Positions 24,637-32,704 of a stretch of DNA of 64,000 nt are shown piece by piece. A program made the position numbers and the translations under genes. The stretch is taken from assembly GCA_963800975.1 (NCBI GenBank), contig CAWDDB010000012.1, positions 248,001 to 312,000 on the forward strand. The letters run 5' to 3'. Position 1 is the first letter of the stretch; each line of letters begins with the position of its first letter. Source of the DNA: JALYGY01 sp963800975. Its GTDB lineage: Bacteria; Actinomycetota; Rubrobacteria; Rubrobacterales; Rubrobacteraceae. Below the pieces are notes generated by a model. The model saw only the letters and a list, made by a program, of their open reading frames with translations. It was not told the origin of the DNA and did not search any database.

Positions 24637-24813
24637 TCACGGGAGCGTCTGCTGGGCGATGGCCGTTACCATCGCGGAGAGTACGAGCAGCGTGAAGATC
24701 CAGCCCATACCCCCGAAACCGAGCGAGAGCACGCCGGCGAGGGCGACCAGCCCTGCGGCACCGAGTACCCTGAAAACGGTCGAACGCGTCAGCAAAAACC
24801 TCGGCACACGCAT
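24637..24813 (-). CDS. Small two-helix membrane protein
   Basis: 58 residues from ATG 24813; a GTG at 24855 would add 14 residues but overlap the upstream gene by 67 bp. Two hydrophobic stretches, V-F-R-V-L-G-A-A-G-L-V-A-L-A-G-V-L-S-L and W-I-F-T-L-L-V-L-S-A-M-V-T-A-I, follow a basic N-terminus. It lies between the Cys-rich protein and the last membrane protein of the mau-like cluster. Function unknown. Confidence 0.55.
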   Translation of the reverse strand: MRVPRFLLTRSTVFRVLGAAGLVALAGVLSLGFGGMGWIFTLLVLSAMVTAIAQQTLP

Positions 24814-25157
24814 GGACGGCCGAACGCGTTTATGTAGTCGCAACAGCGGATGCACCTGCCGTTATACCGGCTTCGCCAGCACTGGTTCCGTTCCCCGGCG
24901 GGGGGACAGTGGGTGCGGAACCGCCTGCGGCAACGCGCGCAGTCCGCGCCCCTGCAGGTGGCGCACGTAGGGAACCCGTAGCAGCCGGGCGGGGCGGCCT
25001 CGGCCTCCTGGGGCGGGGCAGCGAACACCCCGGCCGCGAGACCGAATAGCGTCAGGCCCGCGTTGCGCAGGAAGCGGTTGCGCCCGAACCGGACTTCGGA
25101 GAGGTGCTCGTCGACATCCTCCTCGAGTTCCGTCAGCAGTCTGTAGTTAACGGCCAT
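24789..25157 (-). CDS. Cys-rich exported protein resembling methylamine dehydrogenase light chain
   Basis: 122 residues. A helical acidic N-terminus, then R-F-G-R-N-R-F-L-R-N-A-G and a hydrophobic stretch suggest a long Tat-like leader ending near E-A-E-A. The mature 70 residues hold 13 Cys. The spacing H-C-P-P-A-G, R-C-C-D-Y and G-R-P-C-V-C echoes the N-C-P-P-G, D-C-C-G-Y and G-R-C-P-C blocks of MauA, which has six disulfides. The region carrying MauA's second TTQ tryptophan is missing, so a TTQ cofactor is unlikely. Adjacent MauE and MauD homologues, which mature MauA, support the relationship. Confidence 0.72.
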   Translation of the reverse strand: MAVNYRLLTELEEDVDEHLSEVRFGRNRFLRNAGLTLFGLAAGVFAAPPQEAEAAPPGCYGFPTCATCRGADCARCRRRFRTHCPPAGERNQCWRSRYNGRCIRCCDYINAFGRPCVCRGFC

Positions 25158-25163
25158 GCTCGC

Positions 25164-25751
25164 TCACCTCTCTTCGATCTTTTTCTTCTCGCCGATCTCC
25201 ACGTAACTCTTCTGTTCCTCCGCGCCGTTGGCGGATTCCACGAACGCGATCAGGTCTGAGGCGCCTTCGTGCAGGTAGGCTTTTCTGGTGACCGTCCCGT
25301 GCTCGACTTCCAGGACGAACGGCGTGCTCTCCAGCCGTAGCTCACCGGCCAGCCTGGTCGCTTCGGGATCGAGCACCACCCGCGTTGTGGAGGGTAGAAG
25401 GCCCGCGAGCTCGCCGGCTCGCTCCCCGTGGCCGGGCACGAGGGCCACCATCGGCTGGTCGAACCGGCGATCGCCCAGGTCGGACACCAGCTCCCAGCAA
25501 GGGGTGCAGGTCGACGAAACGAGCAGAACGTAGGCGTGATCTCCTGCCTGATCGGGCAACACCGAAGCCACGTCCTCGGGCACGTCGCTGCCTATCTCTG
25601 GGCCGTCGTTGTCCAGCGACGACGCTCCGCCGGTGACGGAGAGGCGGACGGTTAGCAGGCCGATCTGGCGAACCACCAGAACCACGACGAAGGTGAGGAC
25701 GCCGAGCCACACGCAGACCAGCACCAGCGCCGCGATCGCGAGCGCACTCAT
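25164..25751 (-). CDS. MauD-like membrane-anchored thioredoxin-fold protein
   Basis: 195 residues. One N-terminal helix (A-I-A-A-L-V-L-V-C-V-W-L-G-V-L-T-F-V-V-V-L-V-V) anchors a thioredoxin domain with V-L-L-V-S-S-T-C-T-P-C-W (C-x-x-C) and a cis-Pro-like S-T-P-F-V-L-E-V. This is the plan of MauD, the disulfide oxidoreductase or isomerase needed for MauA. The C-terminus is Lys/Glu-rich. Its ATG overlaps the mauE stop by 4 bp, and the Cys-rich target gene follows six bases after its stop, so one operon is likely. Confidence 0.85.
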   Translation of the reverse strand: MSALAIAALVLVCVWLGVLTFVVVLVVRQIGLLTVRLSVTGGASSLDNDGPEIGSDVPEDVASVLPDQAGDHAYVLLVSSTCTPCWELVSDLGDRRFDQPMVALVPGHGERAGELAGLLPSTTRVVLDPEATRLAGELRLESTPFVLEVEHGTVTRKAYLHEGASDLIAFVESANGAEEQKSYVEIGEKKKIEER

Positions 25752-26363
25752 TCGTTTACCTCCAGACTCTCGATCCTGTACGGATCTTTGTTCCAGCGCA
25801 GCAGCCCGGGGACCTGGCTGCCCAGCAAGATCGTGCCGACGAGCGCCGCGGCCGTGACGGCCTGCAGCACGTAGTTTTCGCTGAGGCCGGCGTACCCCGA
25901 TAGCGGGGCAACGGCCAGCGCAGAGGCCAGCAGGGCAAGGGCGGCGGTGCGGACCAATGTCAGGCGGGAGAGCCCGGAATCGCCGTCACCGAAACAGAAG
26001 CAGGCGAAGTCTTCGCCTGCGATGAGGCTCCTCGCGATGAGCACCGTAAATAGCCAGAACAGGCCGGCCGTAAAGGGCAAGGACGACGGCGGAGAGGATC
26101 CCGGTCGCCAGCAGCAGGGCCAGCAACAACTCCCCGGCCCCGAGGGCGGCCCCAAGAGGAGGCCTGACCCGGCGCACGACCCCAAAGTCCACGATCGCCA
26201 CGGCGGCCAGGGTCGGCCGACGCAGCTTGGCGATGCCGCTCCAGGCCAGGATTATCGCGAGGATCCAGACCGCGATACCGAACCCCGAGGGCGCGGTGAG
26301 CAGGCCAAGAGCCCCGACGAAGAGCGACAGGGCGGACTCGAAACCACTCACGCTTCGGGCCAT
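25748..26363 (-). pseudogene. mauE: MauE-type membrane protein, split by a frameshift
   Basis: Frame 1 (ATG 26363) gives three helices up to S-A-V-V-L-A-L-Y. Frame 2 continues with F-T-A-G-L-F-W-L-F-T-V-L-I-A, then F-A-C-F-C-F-G-D-G, the Cys motif of MauE/DoxX-like proteins, and a last helix before the stop at 25748. The break is at the CCCTTTACGG tract near 26080. One additional T gives a continuous protein of about 205 residues. MauE is needed with MauD to form disulfides in the methylamine dehydrogenase small subunit. The defect may be a sequence error, as the downstream genes look intact. Confidence 0.72.
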
Positions 26364-26674
26364 CCGGTCCCGGCGCCAGAGTTGGTGTGAACGCAGCCCA
26401 ACCCCTGCGACCCCCCTGCCTGGGCTTCATGCGTTGTACGCGTACCAACCGCCGGCGAACGCGTGGCGCTTCGCCTCACGGCCAACTATCGCTTAGTCGC
26501 GACGTTACATGCAATAGCAAGGCGGCATTATAGATAAAAAATCTTCAAGAAACGCAAGAATTCGTAATCTGCGGCACGTACTGTTGGATGATTCGCCGGG
26601 TGGGTCGTGGTCGTGGCGGCTAGCTTCCGGGGGTCGGCGTCCCGCAACTGTATACTCCCTAACGGACGTCTACC

Positions 26675-28066
26675 GTGCGGTTTTTCAAGGACACCCCGAA
26701 GATGTTGCTCGGTGTCAAGGCACTGCGCCGCCTCCTGAGCATACTCGTGCTGGCGCTCGGGGACTCGCTCGCGCTCTTTTTGGGTCTGGTCGGCACGACG
26801 TACCTGTTCGACGGCTGGATACGGATGTCCGAGGCCGTGGGCTTCGCGCCGCTGTTGCTGGCGGCCTGGCTTTGCCTCTTCGCCGCCTTCGGGCTCTACG
26901 ACCGGGCGCACAACCGACGCAACCCTGGTGCCCTGGTAGGCGCCGCCCTCTGCTGGGCGCTTCTCGTGGCCCTCGCGGTGGAGATCTACCCGCGGGTTGG
27001 TCTGGGTCACGGTTGGATCCTGCCCGCGTCCCTCCTCGCCCTGCTTGTCACGGGGGGCCTCAGGCTCCTGTATGAGCATGGCGTAGAGAGGATCTACCGC
27101 CGCGGTCTCGGGCAGACGCCGGTGGTGGTCGTCGGCAGGGACGAGGACCGGGAGCGGGTGAGACGGGCCATGCAGCGCGCCCCCAGCGCCTACTCCCTTG
27201 TGGGCGAGGTTAGCAGCGCCGCTTCTGGCGTCGACGTCGCGTCGCTGCGGAGGACGCTCGACCGCACCGAGGCCCGGGAGGTGCTGGTGGTAGGCGCCGA
27301 ACTCCTCCCGGACGAGGAATTCCTCAAGCTCTTGCGCTCGGTGCGACTGCGCGGCATCCCCTTGCGGGTCGTGCCGGGAGCTTTGGCCCTTATGCGCAGC
27401 CGTCCCGCGGTCTCCCAGACCCTGGGGTTGCCCCTGCTCGAGGTTCGTTACCCGCAGCTTGACAACACCCAGCACGTTCTCAAGCGCGCCCTCGACGTTA
27501 CGGTCTCGATGTGCGGACTGGTTCTCCTTTCGCCGCTCTTCCTGGCCGTCGCCGCGGCCATCCGGCTCGGTTCGCCTGGCCCGATCCTGTTCAGGCAGAA
27601 GCGGGTCGGGGCGGACGGGAGGGTGTTCCTCTGTTACATGTTCAGGTCGATGTACGAGGACGCCGAACGACGTCAGCCGGATCTCGAGGCCCTGAACGAG
27701 GCCGACGGACCCGTCTTCAAAATAAAGGACGACGCCCGCGTGACCCCGACGGGCCGCCTCCTGAGGCGCTGGAGCGTGGACGAGCTGCCTCAGCTAGTCA
27801 ACGTCCTCAAGGGGGAGATGAGCCTGGTCGGACCCAGACCCCTGCCCGTGCGCGACTTCCACCTGATGGAGGAGGCGCACAAGCGTCGGCTCGAGGCCGT
27901 ACCCGGCATGACCGGTTACTGGCAGATAAGCGGTCGTAGCAACCTCTCGTTCGAAGACATGGTGAGGCTTGATCTCTACTACATAGAGAACTGGTCGCTT
28001 TCTTTCGACGTCAAGATCATACTCCGCACCCTTGGTGCCGTCTTGCGCCGCGAAGGCGCGTACTGA
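26675..28066 (+). CDS. Polyprenyl-phosphate sugar-1-phosphate transferase (WbaP/EpsL type)
   Basis: 463 residues from GTG 26675; an ATG at 26702 is an alternative. Four N-terminal helices are followed by a Rossmann-like domain (P-V-V-V-V-G-R-D-E-D). Another helix leads into the catalytic bacterial sugar transferase domain from about residue 268: K-R-A-L-D-V, G-P-I-L-F-R-Q-K-R-V-G, D-E-L-P-Q-L-V-N-V-L-K-G-E-M-S-L-V-G-P-R-P and P-G-M-T-G-Y-W-Q-I-S-G-R. It starts repeat-unit synthesis by loading the first sugar phosphate on undecaprenyl phosphate. A TATACT lies upstream at 26651. Confidence 0.95.
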   Translation: MRFFKDTPKMLLGVKALRRLLSILVLALGDSLALFLGLVGTTYLFDGWIRMSEAVGFAPLLLAAWLCLFAAFGLYDRAHNRRNPGALVGAALCWALLVALAVEIYPRVGLGHGWILPASLLALLVTGGLRLLYEHGVERIYRRGLGQTPVVVVGRDEDRERVRRAMQRAPSAYSLVGEVSSAASGVDVASLRRTLDRTEAREVLVVGAELLPDEEFLKLLRSVRLRGIPLRVVPGALALMRSRPAVSQTLGLPLLEVRYPQLDNTQHVLKRALDVTVSMCGLVLLSPLFLAVAAAIRLGSPGPILFRQKRVGADGRVFLCYMFRSMYEDAERRQPDLEALNEADGPVFKIKDDARVTPTGRLLRRWSVDELPQLVNVLKGEMSLVGPRPLPVRDFHLMEEAHKRRLEAVPGMTGYWQISGRSNLSFEDMVRLDLYYIENWSLSFDVKIILRTLGAVLRREGAY

Positions 28067-28130
28067 ACACGCGCGGGACGCCGCATAGCGAGCCGCCGTA
28101 GGTTGCGGCTCCTCAATCGGACAAGGAAAA

Positions 28131-28155
28131 GGGCTGTCCGGAAACCGAACAGCCC
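28131..28155 (-). terminator. Hairpin terminator, oriented for the minus strand
   Basis: GGGCTGTCCGG (28131-28141), AAA, CCGAACAGCCC (28145-28155) pair with one mismatch. The A-rich GGAAAA on the left gives a T tract on the minus strand only. It would therefore end a leftward transcript, supporting a minus-strand gene at 28177-28340, while also lying after the sugar transferase gene. Confidence 0.65.
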
Positions 28156-28176
28156 CACGCCACTTTCTATCCGCGT

Positions 28177-28340
28177 TTAATCGTCGTTTTCTATGAACCC
28201 GTCGATCTCGAGGTCGAAGCCGGCGCCCTGGAGGGAGGTATCCGTCAAGAACCCGGCGTCGGGGCATCAAAGGTGGCAGCGAAGGCCGGGGAGGCTACCA
28301 GCATGGTCGCCGCCAGCGTCGCCGAGGACAGTGCGGCACG
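28177..28340 (-). pseudogene. Small secreted protein, frameshifted
   Basis: One frame gives a signal peptide, A-A-L-S-S-A-T-L-A-A-T-M-L-V-A-S-P-A-F-A-A, then T-F-D-A. A second frame continues P-D-A-G-F-L-T-D-T-S-L-Q-G-A and ends F-D-L-E-I-D-G-F-I-E-N-D-D before TAA at 28177. One more C in the CCCC run near 28270 joins them. The start is unresolved: ATG 28304 would cut the leader, and no ATG or GTG lies in frame upstream. The terminator at 28131 fits its 3' end. Mature product would be only about 35 acidic residues; function unknown. Confidence 0.5.
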
Positions 28341-28350
28341 AACAGGAAAA

Positions 28351-28392
28351 ATATGCCAGACGGCCCATGTTGCGCGCTTCGCCGCCTACTAA
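28351..28392 (+). promoter_or_regulatory. CRP-like box plus -10 (box 1, epimerase gene)
   Basis: Box ATATGCCAGACGGCCCAT at 28351-28368, 18-bp gap, then TACTAA (or TAATAT three bases later). It lies upstream of the epimerase gene at 28446. One of ten similarly built sites. Confidence 0.65.
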
Positions 28393-28445
28393 TATGCATG
28401 AACAGAGACGAAACATAGTTCCCAATCCGACATAGGAGGTTTCGC

Positions 28446-29426
28446 GTGACGACGCGTGTATTGGTTACCGGAGCAGGAGGCTTCATCGGTCACCATCTGG
28501 TGAAGTACCTGGTGCAGCAAGGATATTGGGTGCGGGGTGTCGACGTAAAGCATCCGGAGTACGAGCCGAGCGATGCTCACGAGTTCGAGGTGCTCGATCT
28601 CCGCAGGCTCGACAACGCCCTTATCGCCACGCGCGGCATCGACGAGGTGTACCACCTGGCGGCGGACATGGGAGGGATCGGGTACATCACCGCCTTCCAC
28701 GCGGACATCGCCCGGAACAGCGCCATGATCAACATGCACGTGCTCGAGGCGGCCCGGATCAACGCGACCAAGCGGTTCCTCTTCTCCTCTTCGGCCTGCG
28801 TGTACCCGCAGTACCTCCAGAAGAGCCCGGACGTCGAGAACCTGAAGGAAGAGGATGCCTACCCGGCCGAGCCCGAGGAGGGGTACGGCACCGAGAAGCT
28901 CTTCATGGAGAGCCTCTGCCAGTACTACAACGAGGACTACGGTTTCGAGACCCGGGTGGTCCGCTTCCACAACGTGTACGGTCCCCTTGGCACCTACGAG
29001 GGAGGCAAGGAAAAGGCACCCGCGGCTATCTGCCGCAAGGTAGCCCTCGCCGCCGACGGAGACGAGATCGAGGTTTGGGGAGACGGGGAGCAGACCCGTT
29101 CGTTTATGCACGTCGACGATTGCGTCGAGGGCATCTACCGCATCATGCGCTCCGACTACCCCCATCCTCTCAACCTTGGCACCGACGAGCTGGTGACCAT
29201 AAACCAGCTCGTGGACATGGTCGCCGACGCCGCCGAAAAGAACATCGTCAAGCGGCACGACCTCTCCAAGCCGCAAGGGGTGCGGGGCCGCAACAGCGAT
29301 AACAACCGGCTTCGCGAGGTGCTCGGTTGGGAGCCCCAGATCGCCTTGAGCGACGGGTTGGTGCCAACCTACGACTGGATCGAGTCGGAGCTGAAGACCG
29401 CGCGGAGGGTCCCAGAACCCGCCTAG
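28446..29426 (+). CDS. GDP-mannose 3,5-epimerase-like NAD-dependent epimerase
   Basis: 326 residues; GTG 28446 follows AGGAGG. Extended SDR features: T-G-A-G-G-F-I-G cofactor loop, S-S-S-A-C-V-Y-P with the catalytic Ser, and Y-G-T-E-K as the Y-x-x-x-K pair. A-D-M-G-G-I-G-Y-I and P-Q-G-V-R-G-R-N-S-D-N are characteristic of GDP-mannose 3,5-epimerases, which make GDP-L-galactose or GDP-L-gulose. It probably supplies an unusual sugar donor for the neighbouring polysaccharide genes. A CRP-like box and a -10 lie upstream, and a terminator lies downstream. Confidence 0.9.
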   Translation: MTTRVLVTGAGGFIGHHLVKYLVQQGYWVRGVDVKHPEYEPSDAHEFEVLDLRRLDNALIATRGIDEVYHLAADMGGIGYITAFHADIARNSAMINMHVLEAARINATKRFLFSSSACVYPQYLQKSPDVENLKEEDAYPAEPEEGYGTEKLFMESLCQYYNEDYGFETRVVRFHNVYGPLGTYEGGKEKAPAAICRKVALAADGDEIEVWGDGEQTRSFMHVDDCVEGIYRIMRSDYPHPLNLGTDELVTINQLVDMVADAAEKNIVKRHDLSKPQGVRGRNSDNNRLREVLGWEPQIALSDGLVPTYDWIESELKTARRVPEPA

Positions 29427-29460
29427 GTCGAGCTCACTCTTTGGACGGCCTACATCGAAA

Positions 29461-29508
29461 AACGGGCGGTGCTCCTGGCAGAGTTCCTGGGCAGCGCCCG
29501 TTCTTCTC
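29461..29508 (+). terminator. Rho-independent terminator after the epimerase gene
   Basis: AACGGGCG (29461-29468) pairs with CGCCCGTT (29495-29502), extended by the inner GTGCT/GGCAG bases, followed by CTTCTC. An A tract on the left could allow bidirectional action. Confidence 0.7.
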
Positions 29509-29594
29509 GAGCGTACCCGGGCCTGACTTCCCACCCAGGACCCCGGCGGCCGCTTGAACCTTGTATGATTCAGACACTCTGCAGCGCTTGAGGG

Positions 29595-30368
29595 ATGGAA
29601 CCAGGCAACGTCAGACAAGGACCGGCTATGGACAGTGGGATCGCGGGACGAGATACGTCCTTCTCTATTAAGGACGTATTTCGGATAGTTTGGAAACGGC
29701 TTTGGATCGTCGCCTTGGTGACGTTGGTCTGCGTGGGGACGGCCACGGGGCTTAGCCTTACCCAGACACCCGTCTACGAGGCCTCCGCCAAGCTGCTGGT
29801 CGGCCAGGAGCCAGGAAAGGACCAGCTGCAGGGTACTCTGGTTGGCAGCGTCGAGGGGCTCCAGCAGCTCACCATGACCATGACGGAAGCGATCGAAAGC
29901 CGCCCGGTGGCCGAGGAGGTCATCCGGGAGCTGAATCTGCAGACAACCCCAAGCAGCTTCCTGGACAACTTGACCGTCGAGCAGGTCAACGGCACGCAGT
30001 TCATACAGTTGTCCTACAGTGCCACCGATCCGGAGACGGCCCGAGAGGTCGTGAACACCGTTAGCGATGTGTCCTCCAAACGGATCTCCGAAGCAAGCGC
30101 TAGTAGCGCCGCCATAAAGGCGACCGTGTGGGAATACGCGGTGACCCCTGGAGTTCCGGTAAGCCCGAACCCCACGCGCTACGCACTTCTGGCCCTGGCT
30201 ACCGGACTCTTGCTCGGAGTGGGCCTGTGTTTCCTGCTGGAACACCTGGACGACAGCTGGCGGTCGGCGGCCGAAGTGGAGCAGATCTCGGGCGTGCCCA
30301 CTTTTGGCATTATCCCGGAGTTCCAGAGAAACAGTAGGCGAAGAGGCAAGGGTAAGGCGGCAAAATGA
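29595..30368 (+). CDS. Wzz/YveK-family polysaccharide co-polymerase
   Basis: 257 residues. Helices near 37-55 (L-W-I-V-A-L-V-T-L-V-C-V-G-T-A) and near 196-214 (Y-A-L-L-A-L-A-T-G-L-L-L-G-V-G-L-C-F) flank the extracytoplasmic domain. The second helix is preceded by P-G-V-P-V-S-P-N-P-T-R, the Pro-rich motif of Wzz proteins. The cytoplasmic tail ends I-S-G-V-P-T-F-G-I-I-P-E-F. It should activate the CpsD-type kinase encoded next, with which it overlaps by 4 bp. ATG 29595 or the internal ATG at 29628 could start it. Confidence 0.92.
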   Translation: MEPGNVRQGPAMDSGIAGRDTSFSIKDVFRIVWKRLWIVALVTLVCVGTATGLSLTQTPVYEASAKLLVGQEPGKDQLQGTLVGSVEGLQQLTMTMTEAIESRPVAEEVIRELNLQTTPSSFLDNLTVEQVNGTQFIQLSYSATDPETAREVVNTVSDVSSKRISEASASSAAIKATVWEYAVTPGVPVSPNPTRYALLALATGLLLGVGLCFLLEHLDDSWRSAAEVEQISGVPTFGIIPEFQRNSRRRGKGKAAK

Positions 30369-31099
30369 CCCGGTTGCGGAAGAAGTCCGACCTGGATGCC
30401 TCCCAGGAGGACAGGGACCAAGAGGATCTTGCCGACACGCTGGTAACCGTCTCGGATCCCGCTGGTGCCGCCTCGGAAGCCTACCGTATGCTGCGCACCA
30501 ACCTCATCTACGCGGTGGTAGACGCTCCGCCCAAGGTCATCGTGTTGACCAGCGCGGGTCCTCGTGAAGGCAAGAGCACTACCGTCGCCAACCTGGGCGT
30601 GACGCTGGCGCAGGCAGGAAAGAAGACCTTGATACTGGACTGCGATCTCCGCAGGCCAGCGCTGCACAACTACTTCGGGGTGCGCAACCTGGTGGGCCTG
30701 GCAAACATCCTGGTAGAGGGGCGGAAGCCGAACGAGGTTTGGCACGAACCTTTGCCAGGGCTGAGGTTGATCAACGCGGGGCCGCCGCCGCTTAACCCGG
30801 CGGAACTCGTGAGCTCCCAGCGTTTCGCGGAGTTCGTGGATCAGATGCGGCAGCAATTCGACTACGTGCTGATGGACACGCCTCCCGTGATGGCGGTGTC
30901 CGATACGGTTGCCGTGGCAACCCGCGCGGACGGGGTATTGTTGGTCCTGGATGCTCAGGGGACGCGCAAGAGCACCCTTCGGCAAGCCATTCACGATCTG
31001 GAAGGCGTCGGAGCAAACGTGCTCGGAACGGTGATGAACAACGTCGCCGAATCCAGCGATGAGTACACCATCTACGGTTACACCCGTGCGAGTGGGTAG
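30365..31099 (+). CDS. CpsD/YwqD-type bacterial tyrosine kinase
   Basis: 244 residues. The canonical BY-kinase motifs are all present: Walker A S-A-G-P-R-E-G-K-S-T-T (near residue 65), Walker A' L-I-L-D-C-D-L-R-R-P and Walker B Y-V-L-M-D-T-P-P-V. The C-terminus S-S-D-E-Y-T-I-Y-G-Y-T-R gives a three-Tyr cluster for autophosphorylation. E-A-Y-R-M-L-R-T-N-L is the usual oligomerisation motif. With the Wzz partner it controls polymerisation and export. ATG 30365 overlaps the wzz stop as ATGA. Confidence 0.93.
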   Translation: MTRLRKKSDLDASQEDRDQEDLADTLVTVSDPAGAASEAYRMLRTNLIYAVVDAPPKVIVLTSAGPREGKSTTVANLGVTLAQAGKKTLILDCDLRRPALHNYFGVRNLVGLANILVEGRKPNEVWHEPLPGLRLINAGPPPLNPAELVSSQRFAEFVDQMRQQFDYVLMDTPPVMAVSDTVAVATRADGVLLVLDAQGTRKSTLRQAIHDLEGVGANVLGTVMNNVAESSDEYTIYGYTRASG

Positions 31100-31182
31100 G
31101 CGTACCGGCGCATCAGATTGGTGGAGTTGACGGCAACCACGACGGACCGCGGTAAGCGGGACGCAACACAGGGTACACGCGC

Positions 31183-32577
31183 TTGAGCAAGGTTAGAGAT
31201 AGCTTCTTGAATAGATCCGCGCTAGGGAAGCGGCTGCTTTCGGGTAGCACCTGGGCCTTCGGCGGGAAAGTCGGGGGGGCCCTGCTCGGGGTGGTTTCCA
31301 ACGGCCTGTTGGCCCGTATGCTCTCACCCGCGGAGTTCGGCGCATATTTCCTGGCGCTCAGCATCGTCACGTTCGGCGCGGTGGTCGGGTCTTTGGGCCT
31401 CACCAAGACGGTGGTGCGTTTCGTCGCAGAGAGCATGGGACTAAACCAGCAAGCGCGCGCGCGTGGGGCAATCCGTATCGTGCTCGCATTAACCGTTCTG
31501 GGCGCTTTGGGTGTCGGAGTTGCCTATCTCTTTTTAGGAGATCTTGTAGGCGAGTACATTTTCCATTCCTCCGTCCTCGTAGCGCTTACCGCGTTGATGG
31601 CCGGCTGGATGGCGCTCTCGGTCGTGCAAGAGGTTACGGCCGAGACGTTCCGTGGGTTCCACGACATCCGAATGGCAACTTTGCTCGGTGGCCTGGCGAC
31701 GGGCGGCACGAGCGGCGGTCTGATAATGAGGCTCTTGCTGCTCATCTGCCTGGTGGTGCTGTGGATAACGAGTGGAGAGACAAACCTGCAGACCGTCATG
31801 CTCGCCATCATTGGTTCTGGGTCCGTGAGCGTGGTCCTGGCGTTTTGGTTGTTGCGCAGTAAGGTTTCTTCCCTGGGGAGACAAGACACGGGGGATGCCG
31901 TGAGCTCAAACGAGGTCATGCGCGACGCCGTCCCGCTATTGTTCATCTCCCTCACCTCCCTGGTCCTGCTGTCTTCGTCGGATATCTGGATCCTGGGGGC
32001 TCTGGGCTCGCAGGAGGAGGTCGCGGTCTACGCCGCGACCTCCCGACTCGTCATTCTCGTGGCCATGCCGCTCCTGGTCACGAACCTCGTGTTGCCACCC
32101 ATAGTGGCCGAGATGTACGCCCAGAACCAGACGGCCAAGTTAGAGCGCACGGTGCGCGCCTTCAGCACCCTTGCCGGCGCCCCATCTTTGCTGATCCTGG
32201 TGGTGTTCATGTTCCTGGGAAAGCCGATACTCGAGCTGGTTTACGGTAGCTACTACCAGAGCGGGGCGGTGGTGTTGATAATCCTTAGCGCCGCAAGGCT
32301 GGTGGCCGTCTGGTCTGGTTCTTGCGGGACGGTGCTCCAGTTTACGGGCCACCAGACGTCGATGCTGCGGGTCAGTTTGTTCACCAGTCCGCTCTTTATC
32401 GTCGGGGCCTTGCTGGTCGTACGAGACTACGGTCCGGTGGGAGTCGCCAGCGTGTCGGCTGCGACCATGATCTTGCAAAACGTGCTACTGGTACTGGTTG
32501 CGAAAAAGAAGACCGGGATCTGGACCCACGTGAGCTTCTCCCTCTCGCCGTTGCGGAAAGCCTTGTCGAGCCTATGA
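31183..32577 (+). CDS. Wzx-type polysaccharide flippase (MOP superfamily)
   Basis: 464 residues from TTG 31183. About twelve to fourteen hydrophobic helices. The N-terminal G-S-T-W-A-F-G-G-K-V-G-G-A-L-L-G-V-V-S-N-G-L-L-A-R pattern and L-S-P-A-E-F-G-A-Y-F-L-A are typical of Wzx/RfbX proteins. It moves undecaprenyl-linked repeat units across the membrane for the Wzy polymerases. The codon use is less GC-biased than its neighbours in places. The gene lies 83 bp after cpsD. Confidence 0.92.
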   Translation: MSKVRDSFLNRSALGKRLLSGSTWAFGGKVGGALLGVVSNGLLARMLSPAEFGAYFLALSIVTFGAVVGSLGLTKTVVRFVAESMGLNQQARARGAIRIVLALTVLGALGVGVAYLFLGDLVGEYIFHSSVLVALTALMAGWMALSVVQEVTAETFRGFHDIRMATLLGGLATGGTSGGLIMRLLLLICLVVLWITSGETNLQTVMLAIIGSGSVSVVLAFWLLRSKVSSLGRQDTGDAVSSNEVMRDAVPLLFISLTSLVLLSSSDIWILGALGSQEEVAVYAATSRLVILVAMPLLVTNLVLPPIVAEMYAQNQTAKLERTVRAFSTLAGAPSLLILVVFMFLGKPILELVYGSYYQSGAVVLIILSAARLVAVWSGSCGTVLQFTGHQTSMLRVSLFTSPLFIVGALLVVRDYGPVGVASVSAATMILQNVLLVLVAKKKTGIWTHVSFSLSPLRKALSSL

Positions 32578-32704
32578 GGTCCGCTATCTGGCAAGGAGGA
32601 CCGCGCTATCTCTGGGCCCCCTTGCCCCTCATGGGGAATACAGGATCGGCGGCAGCGGCCACGCTCAGAATGAGCGAGAGGGTCACGAACGAGGAGGTTG
32701 TCGG

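Noticed and set aside
26591..26608. ATTCGCCGGGTGGGTCGT as a box before the sugar transferase gene
   Set aside because: Right half mismatched and no -10 at the required distance. The nearby TATACT is too far downstream.
28389..30245. A 618-residue minus-strand frame over the epimerase and wzz genes
   Set aside because: It spans two clear plus-strand genes and a terminator and has no coherent domain.
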